This document shows, piece by piece, positions 8,598 to 20,637 of a DNA stretch of 64,000 bases. The translations under genes and the position numbers were made by a program. The notes beneath the pieces are model-generated. The model worked only from the letters and a program-made list of their open reading frames with translations. It made no database searches and was not told the DNA's origin. Origin of the DNA: Chryseobacterium indologenes (GTDB lineage Bacteria; Bacteroidota; Bacteroidia; Flavobacteriales; Weeksellaceae); contig CP065590.1 in NCBI GenBank assembly GCA_016025055.1, positions 744,001-808,000 of the forward strand. Direction: 5' to 3'. Numbering within the stretch: position 1 is the first letter of the stretch; each line of letters opens with the position of its first letter.

Positions 8598-11414
8598 TTA
8601 GTGTTTGTAGTTGTATTGATTCTCCGTCAGGGTTTTTCCATCTGAATCTTTTACTTTAATTAATCTTCCCGCCGTATCATACGCATTGGTGGTTCTGATT
8701 CCGTTAGCTGATATGGAATTGGTTATTCCAACCAAAGGATCATACGTTGAAGTGGTAATACTGAAGTCTTTCAGCGCCGGATCTTTTCTTAAGGTATCCA
8801 ATGCCTGAAGCAATGCAGGTTCATTAGCTGGGTTATCATTATCTGCATCAGAAGCTGCAATGGCAGCAGTTACACTGGACAAAGAAGCAACTTGAGCATA
8901 AGATGCTCCTGCAATAACAGCAATAGGCAACTTTTGATTATATCCCCAGACGGTCGTACTTGGAATACCGTTTTTTCCGGTGGCTTGCACCAGGTTTCCT
9001 TTACTATCGTAGACATCAAGGGTAGAAGTCGTAACCGGAGCCTGGGTTTGTCTGTCGTATACTATAACAGAGCTTGGATACAAATGAGATCCATTATCAA
9101 ATTTGGTTTCCGACTTCCCGATTGTTTTTCCGTTTTCTTTTACTTCTGACTCAAGTAAAACCCCCGTCATATTGGCTTCCAGTAATCTGGTGTGGTTTTT
9201 ATCCTGAGCATACTTATAGAACGTTTCTGTTACCGTTCCGTCAGGAGCGATACTTTTGGAGCTGGAAGGTTTGAAATTGTCTGCTCTCACATTATTTTCC
9301 CCTGAACTTTGCAGGAAAGAAGATGCGGTACCGGAAGGATACGCCACAGAACTTGTTTTGGTCTGGCTGGTAAATGCAGGTTTGGAGTAGGTTTTTGTGT
9401 CTCCTATTTCATAGACACTATTATCTACTTCCGTGAAAGTATAATTATATTCATCTTTGGCCAGCAACTGATTACTATCACTATAGATTTCTTTTTTTTC
9501 TAACACCCCTGACTTCACCAGATTATGGTAAGGACGAAGGGGAACAGTGTTTCCATTATAGACATAAGAATAGGAAGGATATTCTGATGGAAGTTTAAAA
9601 TAATATTGACTGTAGCCCTTTCCTGAATCTTCGCTTACCTTTACATTCCTGTATATCACTTCACCTGATTGCATCTCTCCACTGGTATCTGTTGAATTCA
9701 ATTTATTATAGCTGTATGACATCGACTGGATCGGCATTGTGCTACTTACATCATTATATCTGTTGATGGATTTGATTCTCATCCCTGCAGGACTTGAGTT
9801 CCTGTAAGGACCCGGTTTATACATCAATTCTGTATAAGAAAAATTACCGCTTCCCCCATGGACATAAGGAATCGTAATGGTAACGGTATATTGTCCCGGA
9901 TAGTTATAAAACTTCTTTCCCGACACCTTAGTATTGGCAAAAATGGTTTCATTCCCTCTCTTTAAAGTATAGGACATTTTCTGGTTCTCCTTTATGGGTG
10001 GCGGTATGGTAGGAAATCCTGTATTGGGATCAATCGGTCCTGGTATAAGATTATACTCAATAGCAAAGTCAAACCATAATGTTTTTTTCTTGGTAGGATC
10101 TCCCGGAATGGTAAACGTGTAAGTTAGCGATTGAGTAGTATCAAAATTCTGCAATGGATACTGCTGAGTATATTGAATACACATATCAATAAGGTCGCCA
10201 CTTATTGATTCCAGATAAGCTGCTGAGTTTCTATCCTTATAAACCTCTCCGGTTTCATAGACATATTCTGTTGCGCCTTTTGTCGGGAAAATAATTTTAT
10301 TCAGCATTCCGTAAGGTTTGATGATCTGTGTGCCCCCACAATTTAAGCTTCCTGAAGAGTTTGAACTTAAAGGGTTATATAAAAATGACGTTTCTTCCAA
10401 AACGGTCTGCCCATCCATTTTTTTGATCTTATCCAACTGTCTTATTTTTGAAGTACTTTCTACAGAACCCGAAGGAAACGGATAAGAATATTCAAAGGCA
10501 TATTCTGCGGTTTTGGCGTATTTGTTATTGAGAATAATCTTTTTAATACTATAAGGCTCATTCTTTGTTTTTTCCAGTGCCTCATCATAATCGTACACCA
10601 TTTCTATATTTCCGAAAGCCGTGCTTATTTTTTCCAGCTGGCAGGTTTTATAGAAAAGTGTGGTTTTATCGTCAAGATATTTAGCTTCTTTTTTATAGGT
10701 AAAGCTGGCGACCTCCACTCCGCTGGCATTTTTGATGCTGCTCAGATAAAATGCAGAATTGAATTCTGTAGAAGAGATCTCACCAATATCATTACTACTT
10801 AATAGCGCAGCAATTGAACTGTCATTAAAGTGATAGGTATTTCCCTGGTCATCAGTAATGGTAAAGGAATCTACGATAAGCGTTGCTACGTTATTTTTTC
10901 TGGTATAGGCTATCTTAACATGATTGAGTGGGGAGAGGTCAATCAGGCTAAAGCTATTCTGCTGTATATTTCTTTCGATTTTAAACTTTCCTGAAAGACC
11001 GGGAACACTGTAATAGTATTCGTCATCAAACACATTTTTCTCATAATCCGGGCTGTTCAGATCCTGATGGATTTCATCCAGCAAACCGTTAATTTTTCTG
11101 GAAATAGCTCCTCCTTTAGGCATAAACCAGCCTGCCCCCATTTCTCCTACCGTTTCACCAGAACCCGCACGGTCATAGCTGAGCTGCAACCCCACTCCGG
11201 AACCATATCCCGGAAGACTCAGTAATGGCATTGAGATTTCAGGAACTCCCGACGCAAGAGAAGGCGGATTATCATTAAAACTGGCAAGAGGGGCCAGAGA
11301 AGGAACGGGATTGGGCATATTTCCAAAATTGACTCCTTGAAAGTTATTAAGCTGTCCCATGGCAGTCCCGCACCATAAGGCCAGAACCGCAGCATAAAAA
11401 TAATTTTTCTTCAT
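8598..11414 (-). CDS. Secreted YD/RHS-repeat partner protein
   Basis: A 938-aa protein with a signal peptide (cleavage after GTAMG, about residue 20). The N-terminal region (NPVPSLAPLASFNDNPPSLA, then SMPLLSLPGYGSGVGLQLSY and GWFMPKGGAISRKING) is the conserved start of Bacteroidota YD-repeat proteins encoded just upstream of DUF6443 RHS toxins. The C-terminus ends with YD-type repeats (YDSKGNLVQ, YDTAGRLIKVKD). It lacks an RHS core cleavage motif and a toxin tail. It lies 5 bp from the T9SS gene and 4 bp from the RHS toxin gene, so the three are almost certainly one transcript. It may form part of the toxin shell or a surface partner; the function is not established. Confidence 0.75.
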   Translation of the reverse strand: MKKNYFYAAVLALWCGTAMGQLNNFQGVNFGNMPNPVPSLAPLASFNDNPPSLASGVPEISMPLLSLPGYGSGVGLQLSYDRAGSGETVGEMGAGWFMPKGGAISRKINGLLDEIHQDLNSPDYEKNVFDDEYYYSVPGLSGKFKIERNIQQNSFSLIDLSPLNHVKIAYTRKNNVATLIVDSFTITDDQGNTYHFNDSSIAALLSSNDIGEISSTEFNSAFYLSSIKNASGVEVASFTYKKEAKYLDDKTTLFYKTCQLEKISTAFGNIEMVYDYDEALEKTKNEPYSIKKIILNNKYAKTAEYAFEYSYPFPSGSVESTSKIRQLDKIKKMDGQTVLEETSFLYNPLSSNSSGSLNCGGTQIIKPYGMLNKIIFPTKGATEYVYETGEVYKDRNSAAYLESISGDLIDMCIQYTQQYPLQNFDTTQSLTYTFTIPGDPTKKKTLWFDFAIEYNLIPGPIDPNTGFPTIPPPIKENQKMSYTLKRGNETIFANTKVSGKKFYNYPGQYTVTITIPYVHGGSGNFSYTELMYKPGPYRNSSPAGMRIKSINRYNDVSSTMPIQSMSYSYNKLNSTDTSGEMQSGEVIYRNVKVSEDSGKGYSQYYFKLPSEYPSYSYVYNGNTVPLRPYHNLVKSGVLEKKEIYSDSNQLLAKDEYNYTFTEVDNSVYEIGDTKTYSKPAFTSQTKTSSVAYPSGTASSFLQSSGENNVRADNFKPSSSKSIAPDGTVTETFYKYAQDKNHTRLLEANMTGVLLESEVKENGKTIGKSETKFDNGSHLYPSSVIVYDRQTQAPVTTSTLDVYDSKGNLVQATGKNGIPSTTVWGYNQKLPIAVIAGASYAQVASLSSVTAAIAASDADNDNPANEPALLQALDTLRKDPALKDFSITTSTYDPLVGITNSISANGIRTTNAYDTAGRLIKVKDSDGKTLTENQYNYKH

Positions 11415-11419
11415 ATTGG

Positions 11420-13032
11420 TTATTGTTTGATAAGCTTAGCGTTAGCTGTTTTATTGGTATCTGTTTTTATCGTCACCAGATAAGCACCCTGTGCTAAAGC
11501 CTGCGTGTTGATCTTAGTTACTTTATTCTTCGTTTTCAAACTCTGAAGCTGTCTTCCACTCATATCATACAACACAATCTCAGCTTCTTTGAAATCAAAC
11601 CCTATTTCTACATACGCATAGTCTGAAACAGGATTCGGATAGATTTTAATATCGTATTTAGGAATCAACTGATCTACTTGTTTGTCGCCCAGCTTCACAA
11701 TCTTCCAGTTTTCTTTTCCTAATTCTTTGGCACTGGTTCCGGCCAAGATAATGGAGCCGTCTCGGTTTAATTTCAGGTCTGCCAGTCTTTCCTCTTTTTG
11801 TCGGGATTCTCCGCTTACGTGCTTTCTCCATTGTTCATTTCCGTTTCCGTCCAGGTAAAGCATCCAGAAGGTTTCGTCATCTTTTTCAACGCGTCCTTCG
11901 GCTTGAGTGTAACCACCTAAAAGAATTCCTTTTGTAGATTCTCCGTTGATGACGTTCATTCCCATCAGAATGTCGCGGTTTTTGAAATTGTAGGACTTTT
12001 GCCATTGTTCATCGCCTCTTTCATTTAAAGCAATTAACCAAAGGTCTGTTCCTTCTTCAATCCCTACAGTTTTGTTTCCTGACCTTTCCGATCTTGATTC
12101 TCCACCGATGACAAATCCTGTAGACGTTAAAGCAAGCGTTCTGATATGATCATCTCCTTTCCCGCCAAAATTCTTTTCCCATTCTACTTTGCCTTTTTTG
12201 TCGAGCTTTACAATCCAGTAGTCACCTTCCCCGAAATTGCTGCTGGATTTTGGCATCTGGCTGATGGCTATTGAAGTTGTTGTCCTTTCAGATTGCTCTC
12301 TGTTTCCTGTTGTTGATGACGCATTTCTCACCCCAGTCGTAGCGCTTCTGGAATAGATGCCCAATAATGCTCCACCATCTTTCGTAGGAATCATTTTTTC
12401 AACCTCATCAAGACCTTTTCCGCCTAGGATTAATTGAGAAAGTTCTTTCCCATCTTTATCCAGTCTCGTGATCCAGACATCTTTTAAGCCATAGCCTTTA
12501 GATGAGTTTTGAATATTCCCGGCCACAAAGAATCCTAAATCCGTCGTTTGGATGACGGCTCTGGCTTCTTCATCAGAAGTACTTCCCAACGTTTTCTGCC
12601 ATAATTCATCTCCGAATTCATTGATTCTGATCAGCCAGATGTCTGCTCCTCCTTTGGAATCATCTTTTTATCTAATCCTTTTCCTGACCAGGACGTACCA
12701 GATAGCAGAAAGCCACCCTCCTGTGTAGTTACGGTAGCCGATAAATAATCGTGATTTGTTCCTGAGAAATACTTTTCCCAGACCTGTTCTCCTTGCTGAT
12801 TAAGTTTAATGAAATGAAAGTCATAACCGTTGTTTTGTTTACTTTCCTGCTGTAATTTATTGCCCTGAATAGAGCTTCCTGTGATCAGATATTGTCCGTC
12901 AATAGTAGCGGTCACCTGACTTACAAAATCCTGCGTTGAGGATTTAATGTCTCGTTGCCAAAGAACTTCCTGAGCATCGAAATAACCAAAGACCGTGCAT
13001 ATCAGAAATGCGCTGAAATAAAGTTTTTTCAT
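11420..13032 (-). CDS. T9SS type A sorting-domain protein with repeated propeller-like motifs (frameshifted)
   Basis: First gene of the toxin operon. Two frames join into about 537 aa: residues 1-133 (13032-12631) and the rest to 11420. Restoring one A in the A5 run on the minus strand (+ strand T5 at 12665-12669) gives GKGLDKKDDSKGGADIWLIR. The product has a signal peptide (MKKLYFSAFLICTVFGYFDA), repeated units such as GGFLLSGTSWSGKG and YWIVKLDKKGKVEWEKNFGG (delta-60-like, probably a beta-propeller), and a C-terminal T9SS type A domain (IYPNPVSDYAYVEI to KLIKQ). It should be exported through the T9SS and anchored at the surface. Placement directly ahead of RHS genes that lack a sorting domain is notable. 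The frameshift is probably a sequencing indel. Confidence 0.8.
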
Positions 13033-13200
13033 TTTTGTTATTTAATAATTTGATGTGAATTTAAAAACTAATTACAATTCCCAGTATAGGGAAAATCCCA
13101 TTTTAACATGGGTTTTTTACGGTAGACTATTTTTAGCCCGATTGATAATGCATTTTCATAGATCTGATTTATATTATGGTATTTCAAAGCTATCAAACCA

Positions 13201-13221
13201 ATGCGACAAAGCATGTCGCAT
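13201..13221. promoter_or_regulatory. Palindromic operator candidate, copy 2
   Basis: A perfect inverted repeat, ATGCGACA-AAGCA-TGTCGCAT, followed by ATTAT. It lies in the divergent region between the toxin operon (start 13032, minus) and the XRE gene (start 13400, plus), and matches the dyad at 3705-3725. An XRE regulator controlling itself and its neighbours through this site is the simplest reading. Confidence 0.6.
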
Positions 13222-13399
13222 ATTATTATTTTAGGTTGCATTTCGATAAAAACGTATTAAACACTATTTTACGAAATGGCTTTTAAAGATGTCAAATAAT
13301 GCTTTATAAAACAATTCCAGTATGAATAAAATACAATTCCATTTGGAATAAAGTTTTTCTATAAAAATATTACCTTTACAAACATAAAAATTATGTAAT

Positions 13400-13804
13400 A
13401 TGAATAACGGCATAGGTTTCAAAATAAAAAGATTGAGAGAACAGAAAGAAATTTCTCAAGAAACTTTGGCATATCAATTAGACATTTCTCAAAGTTATCT
13501 CAGTAAAATAGAAAACGGAGTAATAGAAAAAATTGATTTCCTTTTTATGCAAAAGATAGCCGATTTTTTTAAGGTAGAACCGCAATATTTTTTGGAAGAC
13601 CAGATCGTTCAAAACAATACCGATAATAACCATAATTCTGCTGTGGGCAATATTTATAGTACTGTCACAATACATAATACAATTTCTGAAAATGTCTTAG
13701 AAAATTTAATTGAAAACCAAAAACAGCTAACGGTACAACAGGAACAAATAACTCAACTTATGACAATGCAAAATAAGTTAATAGAAAGTTTACTAAAGAA
13801 TTAA
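13400..13804 (+). CDS. XRE-family transcriptional regulator
   Basis: A 134-aa regulator with an N-terminal lambda-repressor-type HTH (about residues 7-65: IKRLREQKEISQETLAYQL, DISQSYLSKIENG). A linker rich in Asn/Thr and a C-terminal amphipathic helix rich in Gln/Leu (about 100-134) could mediate dimerisation. It is divergent from the toxin operon, with a 367-bp shared upstream region holding the 13201-13221 palindrome. A TACCTTTA box shortly upstream resembles the -7 element TAnnTTTG. It probably controls the toxin operon, itself or the element genes; this is inferred from position and the dyads. Confidence 0.8.
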   Translation: MNNGIGFKIKRLREQKEISQETLAYQLDISQSYLSKIENGVIEKIDFLFMQKIADFFKVEPQYFLEDQIVQNNTDNNHNSAVGNIYSTVTIHNTISENVLENLIENQKQLTVQQEQITQLMTMQNKLIESLLKN

Positions 13805-14663
13805 ATTTATAGAGAATAAAGTCTGCTGCTATTAGGAATTCTTTATAAAATAAATTTTTAGACTATCTTTTTATTCTTTTTCACATGCGTGGTGAATAGT
13901 GGGATAGAGATCAAAGAAAGTATTACTTGTATTTTCGCGCATAATGAGATAGGGATAAACTCGGCTCATGGTTTTATTCCAAACTGGTTTTAAGGTTTGT
14001 GATAACCTAAATCACCAAGAAATTTTGAATAAAAAAAATACCTTTTAATATTATAATCTATTAGGTGATTAAATCTGGCCTGAGATATTTTTTATCGAGT
14101 AAGAAAAACGGCTATATCAATAATTCTTTACAATTCAGAATATATTTTTTCAAGTCTCAGTTTTGATAATAGAAGATATTAGTCTTTGTTCATAACTAAA
14201 CTCTTTTTTACAAGTAAGAATACTCGGTTGCCCTGTTAATAATTACCGAAGCTCCTGTACATAAAGTGAGCTTTGCCGATTATGTTATGACATGCAAAGA
14301 ATCTTACTCAAGTATAGCATTTATTTTCTGATTCTGTCAACGTTTAGGTTTACGTCATTTTCTGCTATGCATAAATACTTAAAAGCTGACAGGACAAAAA
14401 AAAAGATCAAAATAAAAACCAGTGGGTTATTTTGGTTTTGCAATTTCAGATATTTTCAAATTCTGGATGTCAAGTTTTGACAAGTTTTTATCATCTTCTG
14501 TTCTTTGTTTTTCTATATTTAAAGTATTTTAATATTGGTTTTGTAGGTTTCAAACATTAACATTTACTCTACAACATTTCATACTTTTTGATTTGGGTTA
14601 TTTTACTGGGTTTTTGGGATTTTATTTCTCTTTAATATTAATTAAAACACTTTTAAGTTTCAT
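13805..14663. other. 859-bp intergenic stretch without a convincing gene
   Basis: Very AT-rich DNA between the XRE gene and the integrase. I see a long imperfect inverted repeat (AAATCACC at about 14010 with AGGTGATT near 14065) and a short one (AAGCTC/GAGCTT near 14245-14275). A 62-codon frame at 14292-14480 has low-complexity Lys/Phe content and no homology I recognise; I do not call it. Confidence 0.4.
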
Positions 14664-15988
14664 TTAAACACTATTTCTAACCTCATTAGCATCTTTTTTA
14701 GTTTCCTTATCCAATTGCTCCCAATAAGAAAACATCTGCTCAGAAAGGGTACTGTTATCTATTCCAATATATTCCAGAAACTCCTTTTCTGTTTTATGAC
14801 CTGTAACACTCATAATGATAGCAGTAGGAATTTTTGTATAATACATCGTGGCAAAGGTTCTTCTACAAATATGGGAAGAAGCTAATTCATGCATAGGATA
14901 ATCACCAAATACAAAATGTTTTTTATCATAATCATATACCCGTCCATACTCTATCCTATCAATACCTGCCAGTTTGCAAATCTTTTTAGATTCTCATTAA
15001 AAATAGTTTTCGCACTTTCTATATTTTCTGAAAATCGAGCAGGAAACTTGCCCACTCTTTTATCCAGTATCTTTCTTACTTCAATATGAATAGGAACCAA
15101 AACAGGAGCCTTAGTTTTCTTCTGACTCAGGTTAATAAATTCTTTACCATTAATCATAAGAATTCTTTCAGTGGTCATTCTAAAAAGATCAGAAGCCCTC
15201 TGACCAGTATAACATCCAATGATCAGCCAATCACGAGTTTGTTCTAGCCTTTCTCCTACAAGCAGTAAGTCCTGTATCTTTTTTAGCTCTTCAATTTTTA
15301 AATAAGGGGTTGGGGTAAATGTTGTAAATCCTTTGATTTCTGTAAGCTGATCATGCACTTCTATATTATCAATTTTAGCATCTTTAAATATTGTTTTGGT
15401 ATACTTCAGATATTTCCCAACCGTGTTATCATTTAAATTCTGTTTTCTCAAAAAAGAAACAAATCTATTACCGACCGAAATATTATAGTCCGATACTTTC
15501 AACTTCTTTTTTTCAGTCTTCAAAAAATCCTGAAATTTATTTATTATAGTCAGATGCTTTTGCTGAGTTCTTTTTGAAATGGGTTTACCTTTATATTTCC
15601 GGTATGGCAGAATATTAAGTGTATAATGTACTAAATAATTTTCTATAAAATCCAACTGCTCTGTTTTTCTCCCACCTGAATAATAAGCTTCTATGATTTC
15701 TTCTAGCCACTCTCCATTAATAATCTCACTCTCTGAACGTTTTCTGTACTGTTCTAAAATAAATGCTTTCAGCTTATCTAAAACACTTTCCAATTCATTT
15801 TGTCGATATTGATCTTCCCTGCTTAATGCCGTTCTTTGGATCACCATTCCTTTTTTAGCATTCCAATCCTCTGGATTAATAGTCTCTCTTGTAGCTCTTT
15901 TATATACTTTATTTGCCCCTATAGAAAAACGAGCATGTAATGTGGAATTAGGTTTCTTTGACTGGAGTATATATTTTAAAGTGGCCAT
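14664..15988 (-). CDS. Tyrosine recombinase/phage-type integrase (frameshifted)
   Basis: A site-specific recombinase of the Bacteroidota phage_int_SAM_5 type, about 440 aa. The arm-binding and SAM-like domains (about 1-200) precede the catalytic domain: TGQRASDLFRM (first Arg), HICRRTFAT (His-x-x-Arg), TGHKTEKEFLEYIG (second His and nucleophile Tyr). The frame breaks at an A5 run on the minus strand (T5 at 14983-14987). One extra A restores NENLKKICKLAGIDR and joins the C-terminal 76-aa frame that carries HxxR and Tyr. As written, the protein would lack its catalytic Tyr. The ATG at 15988 (MATLKYILQSK) is preferred over one 16 codons upstream. It lies at the right side of the accessory region, 0.9 kb from katG, and probably mobilised it. 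Confidence 0.85.
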
Positions 15989-16210
15989 AATTGAATGGTT
16001 GAATTTTGAATAAGACAAAATTAACCATTTAGTCAATATCTAGTCAATTTTATTGCTTTTTATTTTAAATCTATTTTAATTCATTTAACTAATAGTGAAA
16101 CAAAACCAAATATAAATAGCTCATTATCAATAATTTAAATAATCTCAAAATACAACCCATATAATATAAATTTAAGTTAATTAAATCATTACACTCCCTG
16201 TGGGTCTACC

Positions 16211-16237
16211 AACCACCCTTTTTTAAGGGTGGTTTTT
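16211..16237 (+). terminator. Strong hairpin with T run near the island boundary
   Basis: AACCACCCTT pairs with AAGGGTGGTT and is followed by T5. No + strand gene ends immediately upstream, so it may terminate a short untranslated transcript or mark the element end. Confidence 0.55.
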
Positions 16238-16298
16238 GTTTTTCTAATATATAGTCAATAAGTTATTTTTTTCATAATTTATACCTTGTTTGGATAAA

Positions 16299-16330
16299 AT
16301 ATGATTCCGTTCCAAGAAACGGAATCATAT
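16299..16330. repeat. 13-bp perfect inverted repeat
   Basis: ATATGATTCCGTT and AACGGAATCATAT are separated by 6 nt (CCAAGA). It lies between the integrase and katG, just before a degenerate minus-strand coding remnant, and may be a terminator for that remnant or part of an attachment region. Confidence 0.5.
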
Positions 16331-16358
16331 TTCATATTTCAAAATGTCATTGAGGAGT

Positions 16359-16600
16359 TTATTCATAGAGGAAACTAAATAATTCACATAACGGTTTTTC
16401 ATCTGGAATATCATCAGCAGAAAGTATTAAAAAATGAATTACAGGCACTGAAACTTCTATAACCTTAGATATTTTTTCCAATGTTTCATCTGCAAATAAT
16501 ATTATCCTTTGATAACTTACGATATAGCAGTTGTACTTTTATCTATACTTTCAGGTAATGAGGATGACTATGGATCAAAGTTCTATATGGCATACATTAC
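16359..16600 (-). pseudogene. Degenerate C-terminal coding remnant
   Basis: On the minus strand a frame ending at 16359 reads YNCYIVSYQRIILFADE, then LEKISKVIEVSVPVIHFLIL and ends ELFSFLYE. This is protein-like and not repetitive, but it is closed upstream by stops within about 65 codons and has no start. A one-base shift near 16540 extends it only a little before another stop. It looks like the tail of a decayed gene in the 855-bp gap between integrase and katG. The family is not recognised. Confidence 0.4.
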
Positions 16601-16843
16601 ACTAAAGGATTTGTGTGATATTTTAAAATATGAAATAATATAGTATAAAGAATCAAAAATAAAAGATGATTATTAGTAGTCTTTTTTAAAGAATAAGAAG
16701 TATAGTTTTTAATCCCACGCTGTCGCGCGAATCCTTTCGCATGGCATTTTTATTACAACTACTTTGTATAAATCCTCCTAATTTATATTTTACCAAAACC
16801 TATCTTATAAATAAAAAGCCTGTTGATAATATTCAACAAAAAA

Positions 16844-16866
16844 GACAGCAACCCACTGTTGCTGTC
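16844..16866 (-). terminator. katG terminator
   Basis: GACAGCAAC pairs with GTTGCTGTC and, read on the minus strand, is followed by T6. It begins 25 bp after the katG stop codon. Confidence 0.8.
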
Positions 16867-16891
16867 CCTTTGATATAAAAACATTACATTA

Positions 16892-19174
<2,283 letters not shown>

Positions 19175-19209
19175 TTATTTATTTTTTATGTTGATTAGCA
19201 ATTTTCTCT

Positions 19210-19236
19210 GTTGTAAGAACATGACAAACTTACAAC
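19210..19236. promoter_or_regulatory. Inverted repeat in katG upstream region
   Basis: GTTGTAAG and CTTACAAC are separated by 11 nt. On the minus strand a TTTG lies within the dyad, 19 bp from a weak AAAATTGC box that could serve as the -7 element. An operator overlapping the katG promoter is plausible but unproven. Confidence 0.4.
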
Positions 19237-19614
19237 GTTCATTTAATAAATACAATCTATTAATAATTATTTCAATGATAGTTAAAAACTATAAAATAAT
19301 ATTTCCAACGTGATGTGTTCCAAGGTGGAATTGTGGTATTAAGTTAGTCATTTTTTACATCCAATCAGTTACTTATACCCAATTTAGAATAACTCAATGT
19401 AAGGGAGAGTTTCAGTTGGAAGCAGGAAACCTGGAGACTGGAAGTTGTAGCAGACGGAAAAATAATTTTGTGTACATAAAAGTAATAAGTATAAAAATTG
19501 AAAACGTGGCCAATCCGTTTTCAATACTTTCCACGTCATTTTTCCAGCTTCTGGCCTCAGCCCCCTTCTTCAAAAAAATTACTTATCTTTATATTTCACT
19601 AAACATGACCATTT

Positions 19615-20082
19615 ATGAAAAAAATATTAGTTATCATTCTTGTGGCATTTATTATGATTCAGTTTTTTCCTATCGATAAAACCAATCCTGCTCCAACTCC
19701 GGGAATGGATTTTCTCAGAATTAAAAAGACGCCGGATCCCATTGCCAAAATCATTCGTACTTCGTGTTATGACTGTCATTCCAACGAAACGAAATATCCA
19801 TGGTATGCTAATATTTCACCTGCCTCATGGTACGTCAAAAATCATATTGACGAAGGAAGAAAAAATCTGAATTTTTCTACCTTTGCAGTATACGAACCCA
19901 AGAGGCAGCTTCATAAACTGGAAGAATGCATAGAAATGATTGAGAAGAAAGAAATGCCTCTTGAATCCTATTATATCGGACATCAGAATGCAAAACTGAC
20001 AGACACCCAACGCGCTGATCTTGTCAGCTATTTTAAAAAGACCAAAGAAGATACAGAGAGAGGAATCATGTTTAACAAATAG
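19615..20082 (+). CDS. Haem-binding domain protein (PF14376-type)
   Basis: A 155-aa protein with one N-terminal hydrophobic segment (about residues 3-18) acting as signal or membrane anchor, then a periplasmic domain with a c-type haem motif CYDCH at about residues 52-56. The downstream sequence (ETKYPWYANISPASWYV, HIDEGRKNLNFSTF) is the standard Haem_bd signature of Bacteroidota, including the Trp/Tyr-rich segment after CxxCH. The ligand Met is probably among EMPLESYY. It may serve in redox sensing or electron transfer. A TATCTTTA box lies about 30 bp upstream of the start, close to TAnnTTTG. It is followed 5 bp later by a DCC-family gene; the pair may form a small redox operon. Confidence 0.85.
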   Translation: MKKILVIILVAFIMIQFFPIDKTNPAPTPGMDFLRIKKTPDPIAKIIRTSCYDCHSNETKYPWYANISPASWYVKNHIDEGRKNLNFSTFAVYEPKRQLHKLEECIEMIEKKEMPLESYYIGHQNAKLTDTQRADLVSYFKKTKEDTERGIMFNK

Positions 20083-20087
20083 AAATT

Positions 20088-20498
20088 GTGGAAAACTGGG
20101 AACATAAATATATTGTATTTTTTGACGGAGATTGTGGAGTCTGCAATTTCTGGGTACAATGGATTCTTGAACGGGATACGAAAGATCAGTTCATGTTTGC
20201 TTCATTACAATCTGAATTCGGACAGCAATTTCTGTCTGAGCGAGGATTGGAAACAAAGGAATTCAACACTATGTATCTTTGGAAGCCCAAACAATATTAC
20301 CTGATTAAATCAAGAGCTGTTCTTAAAATAGCCAATTTGCTGGGAGGAATCTATAAACTTTCGGCGATTGGAAAAATTATTCCCCGTTTCTTAAGCGATA
20401 AGGTGTACGATGCTATTTCAAGAAACAGGATGAAACTGGCGAACCAAAAATGTTACTTACCAGATAAGCATCAGAAGAAAAAATTTATTCAGATTTAA
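20088..20498 (+). CDS. DCC1-like thiol-disulfide oxidoreductase family protein (DUF393)
   Basis: A 136-aa cytoplasmic protein with the family hallmark DGDCGVCNFWVQWILERD at about residues 13-30, where DxxCxxC gives the name DCC, and later FASLQSEFGQQFL and LLGGIYKLSAIGKIIPR. Length fits the family (about 130). A thioredoxin-like fold and a CxxC redox centre are expected; substrates are unknown. The start at 20088 (GTG) follows the haem-binding gene by only 5 bp, suggesting co-translation. Confidence 0.85.
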   Translation: MENWEHKYIVFFDGDCGVCNFWVQWILERDTKDQFMFASLQSEFGQQFLSERGLETKEFNTMYLWKPKQYYLIKSRAVLKIANLLGGIYKLSAIGKIIPRFLSDKVYDAISRNRMKLANQKCYLPDKHQKKKFIQI

Positions 20499-20637
20499 TA
20501 ATATAATCTCCCGCAAATCTTACAGATTTTCCAGAGAGCATTTGTAAAACAATTGCACAAAATCTATATTTTCAGCAAAATCTGCGAGAATTATAATTAT
20601 TTGATACATAATGCAGAGTGAATCCATCACTCTTTAC

